The notes: generated by a model not told the origin, from the sequence alone. 64,000 nt of DNA from Legionella moravica DSM 19234 (GCF_000423305.1 NZ_KE383999.1:115652-179651), one strand, 5' to 3'. Counted from the first letter of the stretch, positions 1 through 10,162 are shown. Numbers and translations: made by a program.

Positions 1-75
1 GATGTACTCATTGGAGCCTTTGATTACCCAGTCAGGCATTTTATTGCCCAAGGTGATGATAGTAATTTTAAGCAT
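1..75 (-). CDS. rlmH: RlmH, 23S rRNA pseudouridine-1915 N3-methyltransferase (5' part only)
   Basis: Only the first 25 codons lie in the window; the rest runs off the left edge. The translation begins [16 protein letters not shown] and continues VIKGSNEYI, which matches the conserved N-terminus of RlmH, the SPOUT methyltransferase acting on helix 69 of 23S rRNA. The start lies 7 nt after the rsfS stop codon, and rsfS-rlmH is a very common gene pair in bacteria, so the two are probably co-transcribed. Too short to appear as a complete ORF. Confidence 0.85.
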   Translation of the reverse strand, partial: MLKITIITLGNKMPDWVIKGSNEYI

Positions 76-82
76 AGGGTGT

Positions 83-418
83 TCAGGAAGCTGGTTGCTC
101 TTCCCACAATCCTTCGAGATTATAAAACTGTCTGCTTTCAGGTTGCATGACATGAAGAATGAAATCTCCAAAATCGATCAAAGCCCAATCACCACTTTCA
201 ATTCCAGTAGAGCTGAGTGCAGGTAGTCCAGACAGCTTCATGTCTTCCATTACTTTTTGGGCTATAGCTTTTACATGGCGTGAGGCACGACCAGAAGCAA
301 TAATCATATAGTCAGTAATGGTGGTTTGTTTATGAACATCAATCACCTTGACATCAATTGCCTGGATGTCTTCTAGTGATTTTAATAAGGTATTTAACAT
401 AAGGTTCTGATCAGACAT
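83..418 (-). CDS. rsfS: Ribosomal silencing factor RsfS
   Basis: A 111-residue protein of the RsfS/Iojap family, which binds ribosomal protein L14 on the 50S subunit and blocks subunit joining when nutrients are scarce. The family pattern is visible in order: an N-terminal helix, the segment [20 protein letters not shown], the HVKAIAQKV helix, and the [20 protein letters not shown] core, with a YNLEGLW-type ending. Length is normal. It precedes rlmH by 7 nt, the usual partner. Confidence 0.93.
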   Translation of the reverse strand: MSDQNLMLNTLLKSLEDIQAIDVKVIDVHKQTTITDYMIIASGRASRHVKAIAQKVMEDMKLSGLPALSSTGIESGDWALIDFGDFILHVMQPESRQFYNLEGLWEEQPAS

Positions 419-492
419 AGGTGTGTTAATCTTCCATCAAAAAGCGCTAAATGATATCAGTAAATGGAGCATATAAAAAGGGTTATGCGCCA

Positions 493-1941
493 TTATTCTG
501 ATACCTGAATATGTGTTAATAAAAATTTGATAACTGCAAATATAACCAGACATCCCAGCGTTGCCACAAACAAGATGCCTAATTGTTGAGCAAATGCAGC
601 GGAGTAGAGCGATTTCAACACAGCGATGTTCGTTTCTCCTGGAGGAATGGCCGTTAAGGAAGCCAGTTTGCCAGATAAAAACCCACCTATCCCGAGAGAC
701 ACAAAAAATATGCCTATCATGGTGCTCACTTTATTTTTGTCCGCAAGAACAGTAATGGCTGATAAACCAACTGGAGAAAGGAACAGCTCGGCCAAAGAGA
801 TCATTAAATAGGCCGGAACGATAAGTAATGGCGACAGGAGTATTTCTTTAGCGCCAAAGGTACTTACTATGGCAATAATGGAATAGGCTAATGTCATAAA
901 GATCATGGCCAATACGAATTTTTTTCCTGTACTTAATCCACGTTCAATCAGATTAAGGTGATGATGTTTTTTAGCTAAAAAATAGCCAATAACAAGCATT
1001 CCAATGCTTTGTATGGTGATGTAATAAGGTGGAGGTACTTGAATCCCACAAAAGGTAGGTTGTACTACCCGAGATATGAACAGGGTCAATGACATAAACA
1101 TTTGGAAGTAAAAAGCCCAAAACATCACTGATATGATACATAACAATCCAATGACCAATGTTTGACGTGCTTGATCCGAATCTTCTCGATTTACTGAATA
1201 CAAAATGTATATAGCCGAAAATAATACCACTAAACCGAACATCAGATTAGCCAGTTTGGGATAATTCAGAATATAAAAAGATAAGGCCCATAATCCTATC
1301 ATTAGTATGAGCGCACGTGCGATATTTTTGTATTCAAATACAAAGGGATTATAGTCATTGATTTTATATTGATGAACGCCATACAGAAATACCATGAACG
1401 CTATAATCATTCCTATTGCAGCACTGATAAAGGAGCCTGACCAGCCAAACAGTTCAGTTAAGTGGCTGGGCAACGTAGTGCCCAGGATAATACCCGTTGT
1501 TATTCCCATATAAAAAATAGTGAAACCACTTTCCCTTTTTGGTGAGCCAACTGGGTATTCATTGCCTAGAAGAGAAGAAATATTCGGTTTCAATAAACCG
1601 GTTCCTACCGCAATACCGGCTAAGGAGGTGGTCAGTGCAAGATTATTATCCAGAATTGATAAAAGACAATAACTCAAAAATAAAACGAAGGCCCCTAGCA
1701 ATGTCGCTCGTTTTTGTCCAATCAGTTTGTCAGCAATCCATCCACCGACTAAAGGCGAGAGGTACGTTAGAGCAGTAAAGGAGCCAACCAAAGCATAAAT
1801 TTGTTTATCATTCCATTTAAAGTGAAACGCCAAATACAGTGCTAATAAAGATTGCACTACGTAAAAGCCGTATCGTTCCCACATTTCTGTTGCAAAAAAT
1901 ATACGTAATGACTTTGGATGTTTATCAATTTGATTTAACAC
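493..1941 (-). CDS. POT/PTR2-family proton-dependent oligopeptide transporter
   Basis: A 482-residue inner-membrane protein with about 12-14 hydrophobic segments. Near the N-terminus the signature FFATEMWERYGFYVVQSLLA matches the ExxERFxYY proton-coupling motif of POT peptide symporters (E. coli DtpA/B). The later GTGLLKPNISSLLG segment is the family's second signature (PTR2). It likely imports di- and tripeptides, which suits an organism that lives on amino acids. It is divergent from hutU across a 199-bp gap. The specific subfamily cannot be told by eye. Confidence 0.9.
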   Translation of the reverse strand: MLNQIDKHPKSLRIFFATEMWERYGFYVVQSLLALYLAFHFKWNDKQIYALVGSFTALTYLSPLVGGWIADKLIGQKRATLLGAFVLFLSYCLLSILDNNLALTTSLAGIAVGTGLLKPNISSLLGNEYPVGSPKRESGFTIFYMGITTGIILGTTLPSHLTELFGWSGSFISAAIGMIIAFMVFLYGVHQYKINDYNPFVFEYKNIARALILMIGLWALSFYILNYPKLANLMFGLVVLFSAIYILYSVNREDSDQARQTLVIGLLCIISVMFWAFYFQMFMSLTLFISRVVQPTFCGIQVPPPYYITIQSIGMLVIGYFLAKKHHHLNLIERGLSTGKKFVLAMIFMTLAYSIIAIVSTFGAKEILLSPLLIVPAYLMISLAELFLSPVGLSAITVLADKNKVSTMIGIFFVSLGIGGFLSGKLASLTAIPPGETNIAVLKSLYSAAFAQQLGILFVATLGCLVIFAVIKFLLTHIQVSE

Positions 1942-2140
1942 GGTTCACACTTTATTGGTTTTAATTGAGGTAAAGTATAACATAGTGCAAAACACACTGA
2001 CTACTGAATGTTCATTGGGCTGGGTTTTGTAACAGTATCTATAAATAGTAATAAACTCATTAAATTAACGGAATACTGCATTCACGCAGAAAGTTGTCTC
2101 GTGTATGATGTTTCTAATTTTTAGCAATGGAGAGTTCTTG
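1942..2140. promoter_or_regulatory. Divergent intergenic region, peptide transporter / hut operon
   Basis: This 199-bp AT-rich gap separates two divergently transcribed genes and must hold both promoters. I see no clear HutC-type palindrome. The ribosome-binding site of hutU is ATGGAGAG at about 2128-2135, just before the ATG at 2141. Confidence 0.4.
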
Positions 2141-3826
2141 ATGAATAATAACAAGAATAAACGAGTAATTACTGCGAATAAAGGCACGGAAAAACAGGCC
2201 AAGAGTTGGTTGACTGAGGCTGCTTTACGAATGCTGTGTAATAATCTGGATCCTGATGTCGCAGAAGATCCTGATTCTTTAATTGTCTATGGCGGGCTTG
2301 GGAAGGCAGCGAGGAACTGGACTTGCTTTGATAAAATCGTCGAGGTATTAAAAGTCCTGGATGATGATCAGACTTTGTTAATTCAATCAGGGAAACCCGT
2401 TGGTGTTTTTACGACCCATGAAGATGCACCAAGAGTCCTTATTGCCAATTCAAATTTAGTTCCTCGCTGGGCTAATTGGGAATATTTTAATGAGTTGGAT
2501 AAAAAAGGCTTAATGATGTACGGTCAAATGACCGCTGGAAGCTGGATTTATATTGGTTCACAAGGAATAGTTCAAGGGACGTATGAAACCTTTATTGCTG
2601 CTGCAAAAAAACATTATAACGGAGATTTATCAGGGCGCTGGATTTTAACTGGTGGTTTAGGGGGTATGGGTGGAGCCCAAACCTTAGCGGGCACTATGGC
2701 AGGAGCCAGTGTTCTCGCTGTTGAGTGTGATTTAAGTCGTATAGAAAAACGCATTAAAACGAAGTATCTTGATAAATATACCGATAATCTTGATGAAGCT
2801 CTGGCATGGATTAATGAATCATGCCAAAAAAGACAACCATTATCTGTTGCTGTTCTGGGAAATGCTGCGGAAATCTATCCTCAATTGATTCAACGTGGTG
2901 CTCAACCATCCCTGGTTACTGATCAAACCAGCGCCCATGATCCCCTAAATGGATATCTTCCTGCAGGTTGGACTGTGGAGCAGGCTATTAACATGAGAAA
3001 AACTGATCCTGCCAAAGTTGTTGAAGCGGCTAAAAAATCAATGGCAATTCAAGTTCATGCCATGCTTCAATTTCAAAAGCAGGGAATTCCTGTTTTTGAT
3101 TATGGAAATAACATCCGCCAAATGGCACTGGAAGCAGGGGAAGATCAGGCGTTTTCATTTGAAGGATTTGTTCCTGCCTACATCAGACCCTTGTTTTGTG
3201 AAGGAATTGGACCGTTCCGGTGGGTTGCATTATCAGGAGATCCTGAGGATATTTATGCAACCGATCGGATGGTTAAAAAACTGATTCCGCACGATAAGCA
3301 CCTACATCATTGGCTGGATATGGCCAAGGAGCGAATCGCTTTTCAGGGGCTTCCTGCACGAATTTGCTGGGTTGGACTCAAAGATCGTGCTCGTTTGGCT
3401 TTAGCCTTTAATGAAATGGTTAAAAATAAAGAAGTGAAAGCGCCAATTGTAATTGGCAGGGATCATCTGGATTCCGGGTCAGTTGCCAGTCCTAATAGAG
3501 AAACTGAGGGAATGTTGGATGGAAGTGATGCAGTATCAGACTGGCCGCTCCTCAATGCATTGTTAAATTGTGCCAGTGGTGCTACCTGGGTCAGCATCCA
3601 TCATGGTGGTGGAGTTGGCATGGGGTTTTCCCAACACGCAGGGGTAGTTATTGTCGCGGATGGTACTGCAAAGGCAGCACAGCGATTGGCCAGAGTCTTA
3701 CATAACGATCCGGCAACAGGGGTTATGAGGCATGCTGATGCGGGATATGAACTCGCAAAACAGTGTGCAAAAGAAAATTCATTATGGTTGCCAATGGAAT
3801 CTCAAGAGGAGCGAGTAAATGTCTGA
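2141..3826 (+). CDS. hutU: Urocanate hydratase HutU
   Basis: Second enzyme of histidine degradation: it hydrates urocanate to imidazolone propionate using tightly bound NAD+. The 561-residue length fits the family (about 555-560). Diagnostic stretches include [20 protein letters not shown], the Gly-rich [13 protein letters not shown]-binding loop, and [17 protein letters not shown] near the C-terminus. An in-frame ATG exists 36 nt upstream (2105), but the ATG at 2141 has a proper Shine-Dalgarno and gives the family's usual N-terminus. Its 3' end overlaps hutH by 8 nt, so the two are translationally coupled. Confidence 0.96.
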   Translation: MNNNKNKRVITANKGTEKQAKSWLTEAALRMLCNNLDPDVAEDPDSLIVYGGLGKAARNWTCFDKIVEVLKVLDDDQTLLIQSGKPVGVFTTHEDAPRVLIANSNLVPRWANWEYFNELDKKGLMMYGQMTAGSWIYIGSQGIVQGTYETFIAAAKKHYNGDLSGRWILTGGLGGMGGAQTLAGTMAGASVLAVECDLSRIEKRIKTKYLDKYTDNLDEALAWINESCQKRQPLSVAVLGNAAEIYPQLIQRGAQPSLVTDQTSAHDPLNGYLPAGWTVEQAINMRKTDPAKVVEAAKKSMAIQVHAMLQFQKQGIPVFDYGNNIRQMALEAGEDQAFSFEGFVPAYIRPLFCEGIGPFRWVALSGDPEDIYATDRMVKKLIPHDKHLHHWLDMAKERIAFQGLPARICWVGLKDRARLALAFNEMVKNKEVKAPIVIGRDHLDSGSVASPNRETEGMLDGSDAVSDWPLLNALLNCASGATWVSIHHGGGVGMGFSQHAGVVIVADGTAKAAQRLARVLHNDPATGVMRHADAGYELAKQCAKENSLWLPMESQEERVNV

Positions 3827-5348
3827 AGGGTTTATCTTACAACCAGGGAAATTGACCCTGAAGTCTATTAAATATGCTATTTCTAATGGGTTGCTTTGTT
3901 CCTTGTCGGATACCGCATTGGGTTTAATCGATGCGTCGCATCAGGCAGTAAAAAATGTTATTAAAGAGAAAAGAACAGTTTATGGAATTAATACGGGTTT
4001 CGGATCTTTGGCGAATCAGACTATTTCTAACGATCATTTAAAACAGTTGCAACGAAATATTGTCCTGTCCCATGCCTGTGGAACAGGTGAACTGCTTCCA
4101 GATAATGTGGTTGCATTGATCTTGCTGCTTAAAATTAATAATTTGGCCCAAGGCTATTCAGGAGTACGGATTGAAGTTGTTGAAGCATTGGTGCAACTTT
4201 ATAATCATAAAGTGTATCCATGTATTCCGGCAAAGGGTTCTGTTGGTGCCTCTGGGGATTTAGTTCCTTTGGCGCATATGTCTTTACCTTTACTAGGCGA
4301 AGGCTTTGTACGGTACAAAGGTAAGAAAATCAGTGCTGTTGAAGGATTAAAAATTGCTGGATTAACTCCTATTGTATTGGAAGCTAAAGAAGGGTTGGCT
4401 TTGCTTAATGGCCTACAGGTGTCTACCGCGCTGGCGTTAATGGCATTATTTACCTGTGAAACCCTTTTTGAAACCGCTGTTGTTGCGGGGGCCTTGTCTG
4501 TAGATGCTGCCAGTGGAAGTGATGTTCCTTTTGATGACAGAATTCATCAGGCTCGCGGTCATCAAGCGCAATCGCAAGTGGCTTCGATGTACCGCAGTTT
4601 ATTATCTGGTAGTGAGATTCGGGAAGCGCATCGACTGTGCAATCGAGTACAGGATCCCTATTCACTGCGCTGTCAGCCTCAAATTATGGGGGCAGTGCTT
4701 CATCAATTGCAGTTTGTAGGTTCTACGCTTCAGGTTGAAGCGAATGCTGTTTCAGATAATCCATTGGTTTTTGCTCAGGATGGCGACATATTATCAGGAG
4801 GAAATTTTCATGGTGAAATTATTGCCATGGCCGCAGATAATCTGGCTTTGGCTATTGCTGAAATGGGAGCAAATGCCGAAAGGCGGATTGCGTTGCTGAT
4901 TGATAAGAATTTTAGCGGTTTACCGGCGTTTTTAGTCAAAGAAAGTGGGTTGAATTCTGGTTTTATGATAGCTCATGTTACCGCAGCGTCCTGCGCAAGC
5001 GATAATAAAGCACTGGCTCATCCTCATTCAGTAGACAGCATCCCAACATCTGCAAATCAGGAGGATCATGTCTCCATGGCTACCAGTGCCGCTCGTCGCT
5101 TGTATGAAATGAACGATAATACCGCAACCATCCTTGCTATTGAGTTGCTTGCTGCATGTCAGGGACTGGAGTTTCATAAGCCATTAAAAACGTCTCCTCA
5201 GTTGTATAAAATATATCGTAAAATAAGGGACGATATAGCTCCTTACGATAAAGACCGATATTTTGCGCCTGACATTGCGAAAATAAAACACAGGATTCTT
5301 GCTGAAGACTTTACTTTACCTAATTTGAATGTTGAAACTATAGGATAA
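3819..5348 (+). CDS. hutH: Histidine ammonia-lyase HutH
   Basis: First enzyme of histidine degradation: it removes ammonia from L-histidine to give urocanate. The protein is 509 residues, normal for the family. The MIO prosthetic group forms from Ala144-Ser145-Gly146 in [23 protein letters not shown], the NALVxDNPLV-like [13 protein letters not shown], and [10 protein letters not shown] are also present. It overlaps hutU by 8 nt. The later hut enzymes (hutI, hutG) do not follow, so downstream steps must be encoded elsewhere or be missing. Confidence 0.97.
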   Translation: MSEGFILQPGKLTLKSIKYAISNGLLCSLSDTALGLIDASHQAVKNVIKEKRTVYGINTGFGSLANQTISNDHLKQLQRNIVLSHACGTGELLPDNVVALILLLKINNLAQGYSGVRIEVVEALVQLYNHKVYPCIPAKGSVGASGDLVPLAHMSLPLLGEGFVRYKGKKISAVEGLKIAGLTPIVLEAKEGLALLNGLQVSTALALMALFTCETLFETAVVAGALSVDAASGSDVPFDDRIHQARGHQAQSQVASMYRSLLSGSEIREAHRLCNRVQDPYSLRCQPQIMGAVLHQLQFVGSTLQVEANAVSDNPLVFAQDGDILSGGNFHGEIIAMAADNLALAIAEMGANAERRIALLIDKNFSGLPAFLVKESGLNSGFMIAHVTAASCASDNKALAHPHSVDSIPTSANQEDHVSMATSAARRLYEMNDNTATILAIELLAACQGLEFHKPLKTSPQLYKIYRKIRDDIAPYDKDRYFAPDIAKIKHRILAEDFTLPNLNVETIG

Positions 5349-5359
5349 GGCCCGATAAT

Positions 5360-6763
5360 ATGGACTTAAATTCTCAATTCAAAGCGTTGGCGGATGAGCA
5401 CCAATTAAATCCTTATCCTTCAGTGCAGGATAGAAAAAAAAATTTGGTGGCCATCAAAAAGGTCTTACAGACTGAAGCCTATGCTATTGCTGAAGCAATA
5501 AACAAAGACTTTACCCATAGGGCCGTGGAGGAAACCTTATTTCTGGAAATTTTCCCTACAATCAATGCCATTAATTATTGTTTAAAAAAAATGAAGCGTT
5601 GGATGAAAAAGCGCCGAAGAGAGGTGTCCTGGCTTTTGTTTCCCGCTTCTGCTTATACAGTGCCTCAACCCCTAGGCGTTATAGGCAATCTGGTACCCTG
5701 GAATTACCCGCTCTATCTTTCAATAGTCCCAGCCGTTTACGCTTTGGCTGCGGGTAATCGAGTCATGATTAAAATGTCTGAGCTGTCCAATAATACGGGA
5801 TTAGTACTTCAATCGATTGTTCGCACAGCAGGCTTGGATCACTACGTACAGATTGTTACGGGTGATGTTGAGGTTTCCAAACAATTCTCAACTTTACCTT
5901 TTGGGCATTTAATGTTTACTGGATCGACCGCGGTTGGAAAATTGGTTATGAAATCCGCAAGTGACCATCTGACACCGATAACACTGGAGCTAGGCGGTAA
6001 ATCACCTGCTCTCTTGTCTTCCACAATGAATAAAAAATACTTTAATCGATTGTTCATGGGGAAATTGTTTAATTCAGCTCAAACCTGTATTGCTCCTGAT
6101 TATCTGTTAGTCCCGGAGGGTTGGGAAAGGATTGTTGAAGAAGAGTTCAATAAATTTATTCAAAAGCATTACCCTGATTTGATGAATAATGACAATTATT
6201 CCAATATTATTAATGACAACCATAAGTTACGCTTACTGGATTTAGTTAAAGATGCTCGAGCAAAAGGTGCTCGAGTTGTCGAGTTTGGTGAGTTAAAAGA
6301 CAGTTCAAATAAACTTCCAGTATTTTTGATATTTGATGTCACTTCCGATATGAAGATCATGCAGGAGGAAATTTTTGGCCCTATTTTGCCGGTGCTTGGT
6401 TATAAAACGTTTAGGGATGCAGTAGCCGTTATTAACACGCTACCCAATCCCTTAGCGCTTTATTACTTTGGGGAAGACACTCTTGAGAAGAAGATGGTTC
6501 AAACCCGAACGTTGTCGGGTGCTTTAACGATTAATGATACGCTAATGCATATAGCCGTTGACGATTTACCCTTTGGCGGTGTGGGTTCTAGTGGAATGGG
6601 GCAATACCATGGGCAAGAGGGTTTTGATGCCTTTTCTAAATTAAAGCCAGTATTGGTAAAAGGAGCTTTTTCGCCAGGAGTTTTTTTGTACCCACCCTAT
6701 GGAGCATTGATGCGTTTCTTTTTGGCCTATATTGCTGGAATCAAAATAAGGAAGAGTTCATGA
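5360..6763 (+). CDS. Aldehyde dehydrogenase, coniferyl-aldehyde-dehydrogenase-like
   Basis: A 467-residue NAD(P)-dependent aldehyde dehydrogenase. Visible motifs: GVIGNLVPWNYPLYLSI, the FTGSTAVGK cofactor loop, LELGGKSPAL with the general-base Glu, SAQTCIAPDYLLV with the catalytic Cys (about residue 242), and EEIFGPILPV. The absence of the extended N-terminal part and the -MKRWMKKRRREVS- segment place it with the calB-like class 3 group. It starts 11 nt after hutH and overlaps the next gene by 4 nt. The true substrate is unknown. Confidence 0.88.
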   Translation: MDLNSQFKALADEHQLNPYPSVQDRKKNLVAIKKVLQTEAYAIAEAINKDFTHRAVEETLFLEIFPTINAINYCLKKMKRWMKKRRREVSWLLFPASAYTVPQPLGVIGNLVPWNYPLYLSIVPAVYALAAGNRVMIKMSELSNNTGLVLQSIVRTAGLDHYVQIVTGDVEVSKQFSTLPFGHLMFTGSTAVGKLVMKSASDHLTPITLELGGKSPALLSSTMNKKYFNRLFMGKLFNSAQTCIAPDYLLVPEGWERIVEEEFNKFIQKHYPDLMNNDNYSNIINDNHKLRLLDLVKDARAKGARVVEFGELKDSSNKLPVFLIFDVTSDMKIMQEEIFGPILPVLGYKTFRDAVAVINTLPNPLALYYFGEDTLEKKMVQTRTLSGALTINDTLMHIAVDDLPFGGVGSSGMGQYHGQEGFDAFSKLKPVLVKGAFSPGVFLYPPYGALMRFFLAYIAGIKIRKSS

Positions 6764-7566
6764 GCAAAGTAATTTTTATTACCGGCGGCAGTAGAGGAAT
6801 AGGTCGAGCAATTGCTTTAAAATGCGCTGCTGAAAAAGCACGTGTTGTCATCGCTGCTAAAACAGCGGAACCGCATCCTAAACTTGAAGGGACTATTTAT
6901 ACTGTTGCAAAAGAGATAGAAGAACTAGGTGGACAAGCATTACCTCTAATGGTTGATGTGCGTGATGAGTCTCAGATTCAACAAGCGATAAATAAAACCA
7001 TAGACACTTTTGGCAGGCTGGATGTATTGATTAATAATGCGAGTGCGATCAGTTTAAGCGATACACTGAATACTCCGATGAAGCGTTATGACTTAATGCA
7101 GGAGGTCAATACCAGAGCAACTTTTGCATGCTCTCAGGCAGCTATACCTCATTTGTTAAAAAGTCCTAACCCTCATATTTTAACCTTATCTCCTCCGTTG
7201 AATATGGACAGAAAATGGTTTGCATCACATTTGGCATATACTCTTAGTAAATACGGTATGAGCATGTGTACTATGGGTTTGTCTGAGGAGTTCAGAGAGG
7301 CGGGAATTGCAGTCAATTCTCTATGGCCAAGAACAACTATTGCTACAGATGCCATAAGAGTTCATTTTCCCAAGGAACTCTATATGGCTAGCCGTAAGCC
7401 CGAGATTATGGCGGATGCAGCTTATTGGATTATGAATCAACCCTCGAAATCTCTGACTGGAAATTTATTTATTGATGAAGATGTTTTAAAACGTGCTGGT
7501 GTAACTGATTTTTCTTGTTATGCTATGCAGCCTGACTTGGAACTTTGTACTGATTTATTCTTATGA
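6760..7566 (+). CDS. Short-chain dehydrogenase/reductase, HSDL2-like
   Basis: A 268-residue classical SDR. The N-terminus has the Rossmann motif [12 protein letters not shown], then [11 protein letters not shown], and the active-site set with Ser in [10 protein letters not shown] and Tyr-x-x-x-Lys in [10 protein letters not shown]. The stretches [32 protein letters not shown] and TTIATDA are characteristic of HSDL2-like proteins, a group also found in animal peroxisomes, rather than of FabG. ATGA overlap with the aldehyde dehydrogenase upstream and with rnhA downstream suggests one transcript. Substrate unknown; perhaps a lipid-derived carbonyl compound. Confidence 0.87.
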   Translation: MSKVIFITGGSRGIGRAIALKCAAEKARVVIAAKTAEPHPKLEGTIYTVAKEIEELGGQALPLMVDVRDESQIQQAINKTIDTFGRLDVLINNASAISLSDTLNTPMKRYDLMQEVNTRATFACSQAAIPHLLKSPNPHILTLSPPLNMDRKWFASHLAYTLSKYGMSMCTMGLSEEFREAGIAVNSLWPRTTIATDAIRVHFPKELYMASRKPEIMADAAYWIMNQPSKSLTGNLFIDEDVLKRAGVTDFSCYAMQPDLELCTDLFL

Positions 7567-7994
7567 TAGTTGAAATATATACAGATGGTGCTTGTAAAGG
7601 AAATCCTGGCCCTGGCGGATGGGGTGTGTTACTCCGATATCAGGGGGTTGAACGTACGCTCCACGGTGGGGAAGCTCACACCACAAATAATCGAATGGAG
7701 CTAATGGCAGCAATTAAAGGACTGGAATCATTAAAGCGTCCTTGTGAAGTCGATTTATATACTGACTCTAAATACGTCCAGCAGGGCATGAAGGAATGGT
7801 TAGCGTCCTGGAAAAAAAATGGCTGGCGTAATTCAAAAAAAGAACCCGTAAAAAATGCCGATCTCTGGATGTCGCTAGACAAACTCGCTTCCACTCATAA
7901 AGTAAACTGGCATTGGGTTAAGGGGCATTCAGGTCATTTGGAAAATGATTTGGTTGATGCCTTAGCGAACCAGGGAATTACTGAATTAACCTGA
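7563..7994 (+). CDS. rnhA: Ribonuclease HI
   Basis: Cleaves the RNA strand of RNA-DNA hybrids. At 143 residues it is close to the E. coli enzyme (155). The acidic catalytic set is visible: Asp in [16 protein letters not shown], Glu in [10 protein letters not shown], Asp in YTDSKYV, and Asp in the C-terminal [10 protein letters not shown], with His in KGHSGH. It overlaps the SDR by 4 nt and is followed 12 nt later by dnaQ. rnhA and dnaQ are neighbours in many gammaproteobacteria, but divergent in E. coli and co-directional here. Confidence 0.96.
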   Translation: MIVEIYTDGACKGNPGPGGWGVLLRYQGVERTLHGGEAHTTNNRMELMAAIKGLESLKRPCEVDLYTDSKYVQQGMKEWLASWKKNGWRNSKKEPVKNADLWMSLDKLASTHKVNWHWVKGHSGHLENDLVDALANQGITELT

Positions 7995-8006
7995 TAGGGT
8001 GGATCA

Positions 8007-8711
8007 ATGAGGCAAATAATATTAGATACAGAAACAACCGGTATAGGGCCTGAACAAGGACATCGAGTTATTGAAATTGGCTGTGTTGAATTAATTGATC
8101 GTAAACTAACTGGTAGGCATTATCACGTTTATCTGAATCCTGAGCGGGAAGTGGATGAAGGCGCTTTTCGTGTACATGGCATCAGCAATGAGTTTTTACA
8201 GGATAAGCCCCTGTTTAAAGATGTAGTTTCCGAGTTTCTTCAATTTGTAGGTGGTGCTGAATTAGTGATACACAACGCACCCTTTGATGTTGGATTCCTT
8301 AATTCTGAATTGAAACACGTCCATTGGAAGAAAAAATTAGAAGAGTATTGCGATATTTTTGATACTTTGGAGTTGGCGAGAGAGAAGCATCCGGGGCAGC
8401 GTAACAGCCTTGATGCGCTTTGCAAACGGTACAGTATTGATAACTCAAACCGGCAGTTACACGGAGCATTGTTGGACGCCGAAATCCTGGCGTTTGTATA
8501 TCTGGCCATGACGGGAGGTCAAACCAGTTTATTTTCAGAGTCAGAAGCGGTGACCAGTAACTTAAACAATAATGTCAATGAGCTCGCTGCATTATGTTTG
8601 GCGAATCCCATTGTAGTCATGGCTAGTGATGAGGAGCTTGTGGCGCATCATGATTTTGTGAATTTTTTGGCAAAGAAATCAGGTGTGAATCATTGGAATG
8701 ATGAAACTTAA
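8007..8711 (+). CDS. dnaQ: DNA polymerase III epsilon subunit (3'-5' proofreading exonuclease)
   Basis: The proofreading exonuclease of the replicative polymerase. The 234-residue protein shows the DEDDh signature: ExoI LDTETTGIGP, ExoII VIHNAPFDVGFLN, and ExoIII HGALLDAEILAFVYLAM. A less conserved C-terminal tail of about 55 residues follows and would carry the alpha-subunit contact. It begins 12 nt after rnhA. Confidence 0.96.
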   Translation: MRQIILDTETTGIGPEQGHRVIEIGCVELIDRKLTGRHYHVYLNPEREVDEGAFRVHGISNEFLQDKPLFKDVVSEFLQFVGGAELVIHNAPFDVGFLNSELKHVHWKKKLEEYCDIFDTLELAREKHPGQRNSLDALCKRYSIDNSNRQLHGALLDAEILAFVYLAMTGGQTSLFSESEAVTSNLNNNVNELAALCLANPIVVMASDEELVAHHDFVNFLAKKSGVNHWNDET

Positions 8712-8841
8712 TATTAAACGCCAAACAAGCGTTATGCCTGATGATAGATATCCAATATACAAATTAAAACGGATTATTTTGAGCTAGAAGCCAACCGGCA
8801 TTTACTAATTAGTGCGGGCTGGCTGCATGTTGAATTTTCTT

Positions 8842-9222
8842 TTAATTTTTAGGAACCAAATATTTTTCGGCGAAATCTTTACCGATACATTCACCCAATG
8901 ATCTACCCCAGACCGCAGCGCTTTCACTGTTAATTTTATCCGGCATGCTACCATAAAGTTCATTTTGGCATTTATTAGTGCTTTCGGGTATTAGTGTGAC
9001 GCATTGCTCATAAGTCATTTTGATTTCATCAAATCGTTTTTTCAAATCAGCATCCTGTATAAATCCTTTACAGATAAGATCCGGTAGTAAAGGAGCCATT
9101 GAGCTTAGCCAGCTATCTTTTGGCATCTCATTAGGACTGGAAGTATCCTCCGCATTGGATACAAAAGGGATTAATGCACTGCTTAAGGCTATGGTTGTTG
9201 CGAGAAGCAATTTCCTTGTCAT
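8842..9222 (-). CDS. Small secreted protein with cysteines, unknown function
   Basis: I do not recognise this 126-residue protein. It has a clean Sec signal peptide (MTRKLLLATTIALSSALIPFVSNA, cleavage likely before EDTSS). The mature part of about 100 residues has four cysteines, in the contexts LICKGF, EQCVTL, NKCQNE and GECIGK, which could form two disulfides. It is monocistronic, on the minus strand between dnaQ and a repeat element. No lipobox or enzyme motif is seen. Likely periplasmic or exported by type II secretion; this last point is only a guess. Confidence 0.75.
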   Translation of the reverse strand: MTRKLLLATTIALSSALIPFVSNAEDTSSPNEMPKDSWLSSMAPLLPDLICKGFIQDADLKKRFDEIKMTYEQCVTLIPESTNKCQNELYGSMPDKINSESAAVWGRSLGECIGKDFAEKYLVPKN

Positions 9223-9339
9223 GATGAATTATCCTTTTTTGGGGTCTCAAATATATATTAGGACAAAATATTCTAATTTGCCTGTAAAAACAGCAATATG
9301 AGTTGAATAAATTAGGCAGCCTCATCACTTCTGGATTTA

Positions 9340-9505
9340 TTAGGGGCTGTTGACATTTCATTATATTCAAGCCTACTTTCCGCGACTTGTTCGCGGAATC
9401 CATAGATTTTGCGCAAAACAAGAATATATTGCGCCTTTAAAGATTGAATTGGATCCCGCGAACAAGTCGCGGGACGTCGAAACTTGAATTGTCAACAGAC
9501 CCTAA
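9340..9505. repeat. MITE-like palindromic element, family A copy 1
   Basis: About 166 bp bounded by imperfect terminal inverted repeats: TTAGGGGCTGTTGACA at the left and TGTCAACAGACCCTAA at the right. Internally it holds two GC-rich palindromes, CCGCGACTTGTTCGCGG and CCCGCGAACAAGTCGCGGG. A nearly identical copy in the opposite orientation lies at 50728-50892. No coding capacity. The rest of the 9223-9688 gap (9506-9688) shows nothing else that I can name beyond the leader of the next gene. Confidence 0.85.
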
Positions 9506-9688
9506 ATTGAACAAGATGCTTTATCGATTTAGCTTGAACAAATTAAAGGGAACTCACCACCCGACAGGAGAACCAAGCTCTTGCTGTGTTCCGGGAAGGG
9601 ATGACGTGGTGGGAAGATCCAATTGAAGTTTGATTTGTTTAAAATTTCAACTAAAATTGAAGTTGATGGAAATGAAATAGGAATAATC

Positions 9689-10162
9689 ATGGAAAAGTCC
9701 AACTTTCGTCTAATGTTTTTAGTGCGGTTTTTGTTTCTTTCAATTATAGGTTTCATGTATCACTCCGCTTATTCGGCAGGTAATACGTTCATTTTTAATC
9801 CTAATACACTGACCTGGAAAGCCATCAATGAAAATGGCAAAGTAGTACGCACAGGCAGAGGTTCCGGGGGTAAAAGCTATTGTCCTGATATTCGCAGAGG
9901 GTGTAAAACTCCCTCAGGTGTTTACCGAATCATCAGTAAAGGTGGACCGGGATGTAAATCCAGTAGATATCCGGTTGGAGGTGGTGGTGCACCGATGCCT
10001 TATTGCATGTTTTTTAGTAAGTACTATGCCGTACATGGGTCATATGATGTACCTAATTATAATGCAAGCCATGGATGCGTCCGCGTGAAGCCTAATGATG
10101 CTTATTGGTTAAGTCATAATTTTATGAAAATTGGGACGAAGGTAATCATCAAACCCTATTGA
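9689..10162 (+). CDS. L,D-transpeptidase (YkuD domain), exported; EnhA-like
   Basis: A 157-residue exported protein. The YkuD catalytic motif is present near the C-terminus: HGSYDVP, then ASHGCVRV with the nucleophile Cys. The N-terminus has a hydrophobic signal segment ending in HSAYSA. Such enzymes make 3-3 peptide cross-links or attach lipoproteins in peptidoglycan; Legionella's enhanced-entry protein EnhA belongs to the same group. A longer frame opens at 9623, but the ATG at 9689 follows AGGAATAATC and directly precedes the signal peptide, so I take it as the start. A strong terminator follows. Confidence 0.87.
   Translation: MEKSNFRLMFLVRFLFLSIIGFMYHSAYSAGNTFIFNPNTLTWKAINENGKVVRTGRGSGGKSYCPDIRRGCKTPSGVYRIISKGGPGCKSSRYPVGGGGAPMPYCMFFSKYYAVHGSYDVPNYNASHGCVRVKPNDAYWLSHNFMKIGTKVIIKPY

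Noticed and set aside
9131..9421. 96-codon minus-strand frame overlapping the secreted Cys protein
   Set aside because: Overlaps a better gene with a signal peptide and runs through the repeat element.
9444..9626. 60-codon plus-strand frame just before the YkuD gene
   Set aside because: It begins within the family A repeat, and the same false N-terminus appears at the other repeat copy (minus strand, near 50789). Not a gene.
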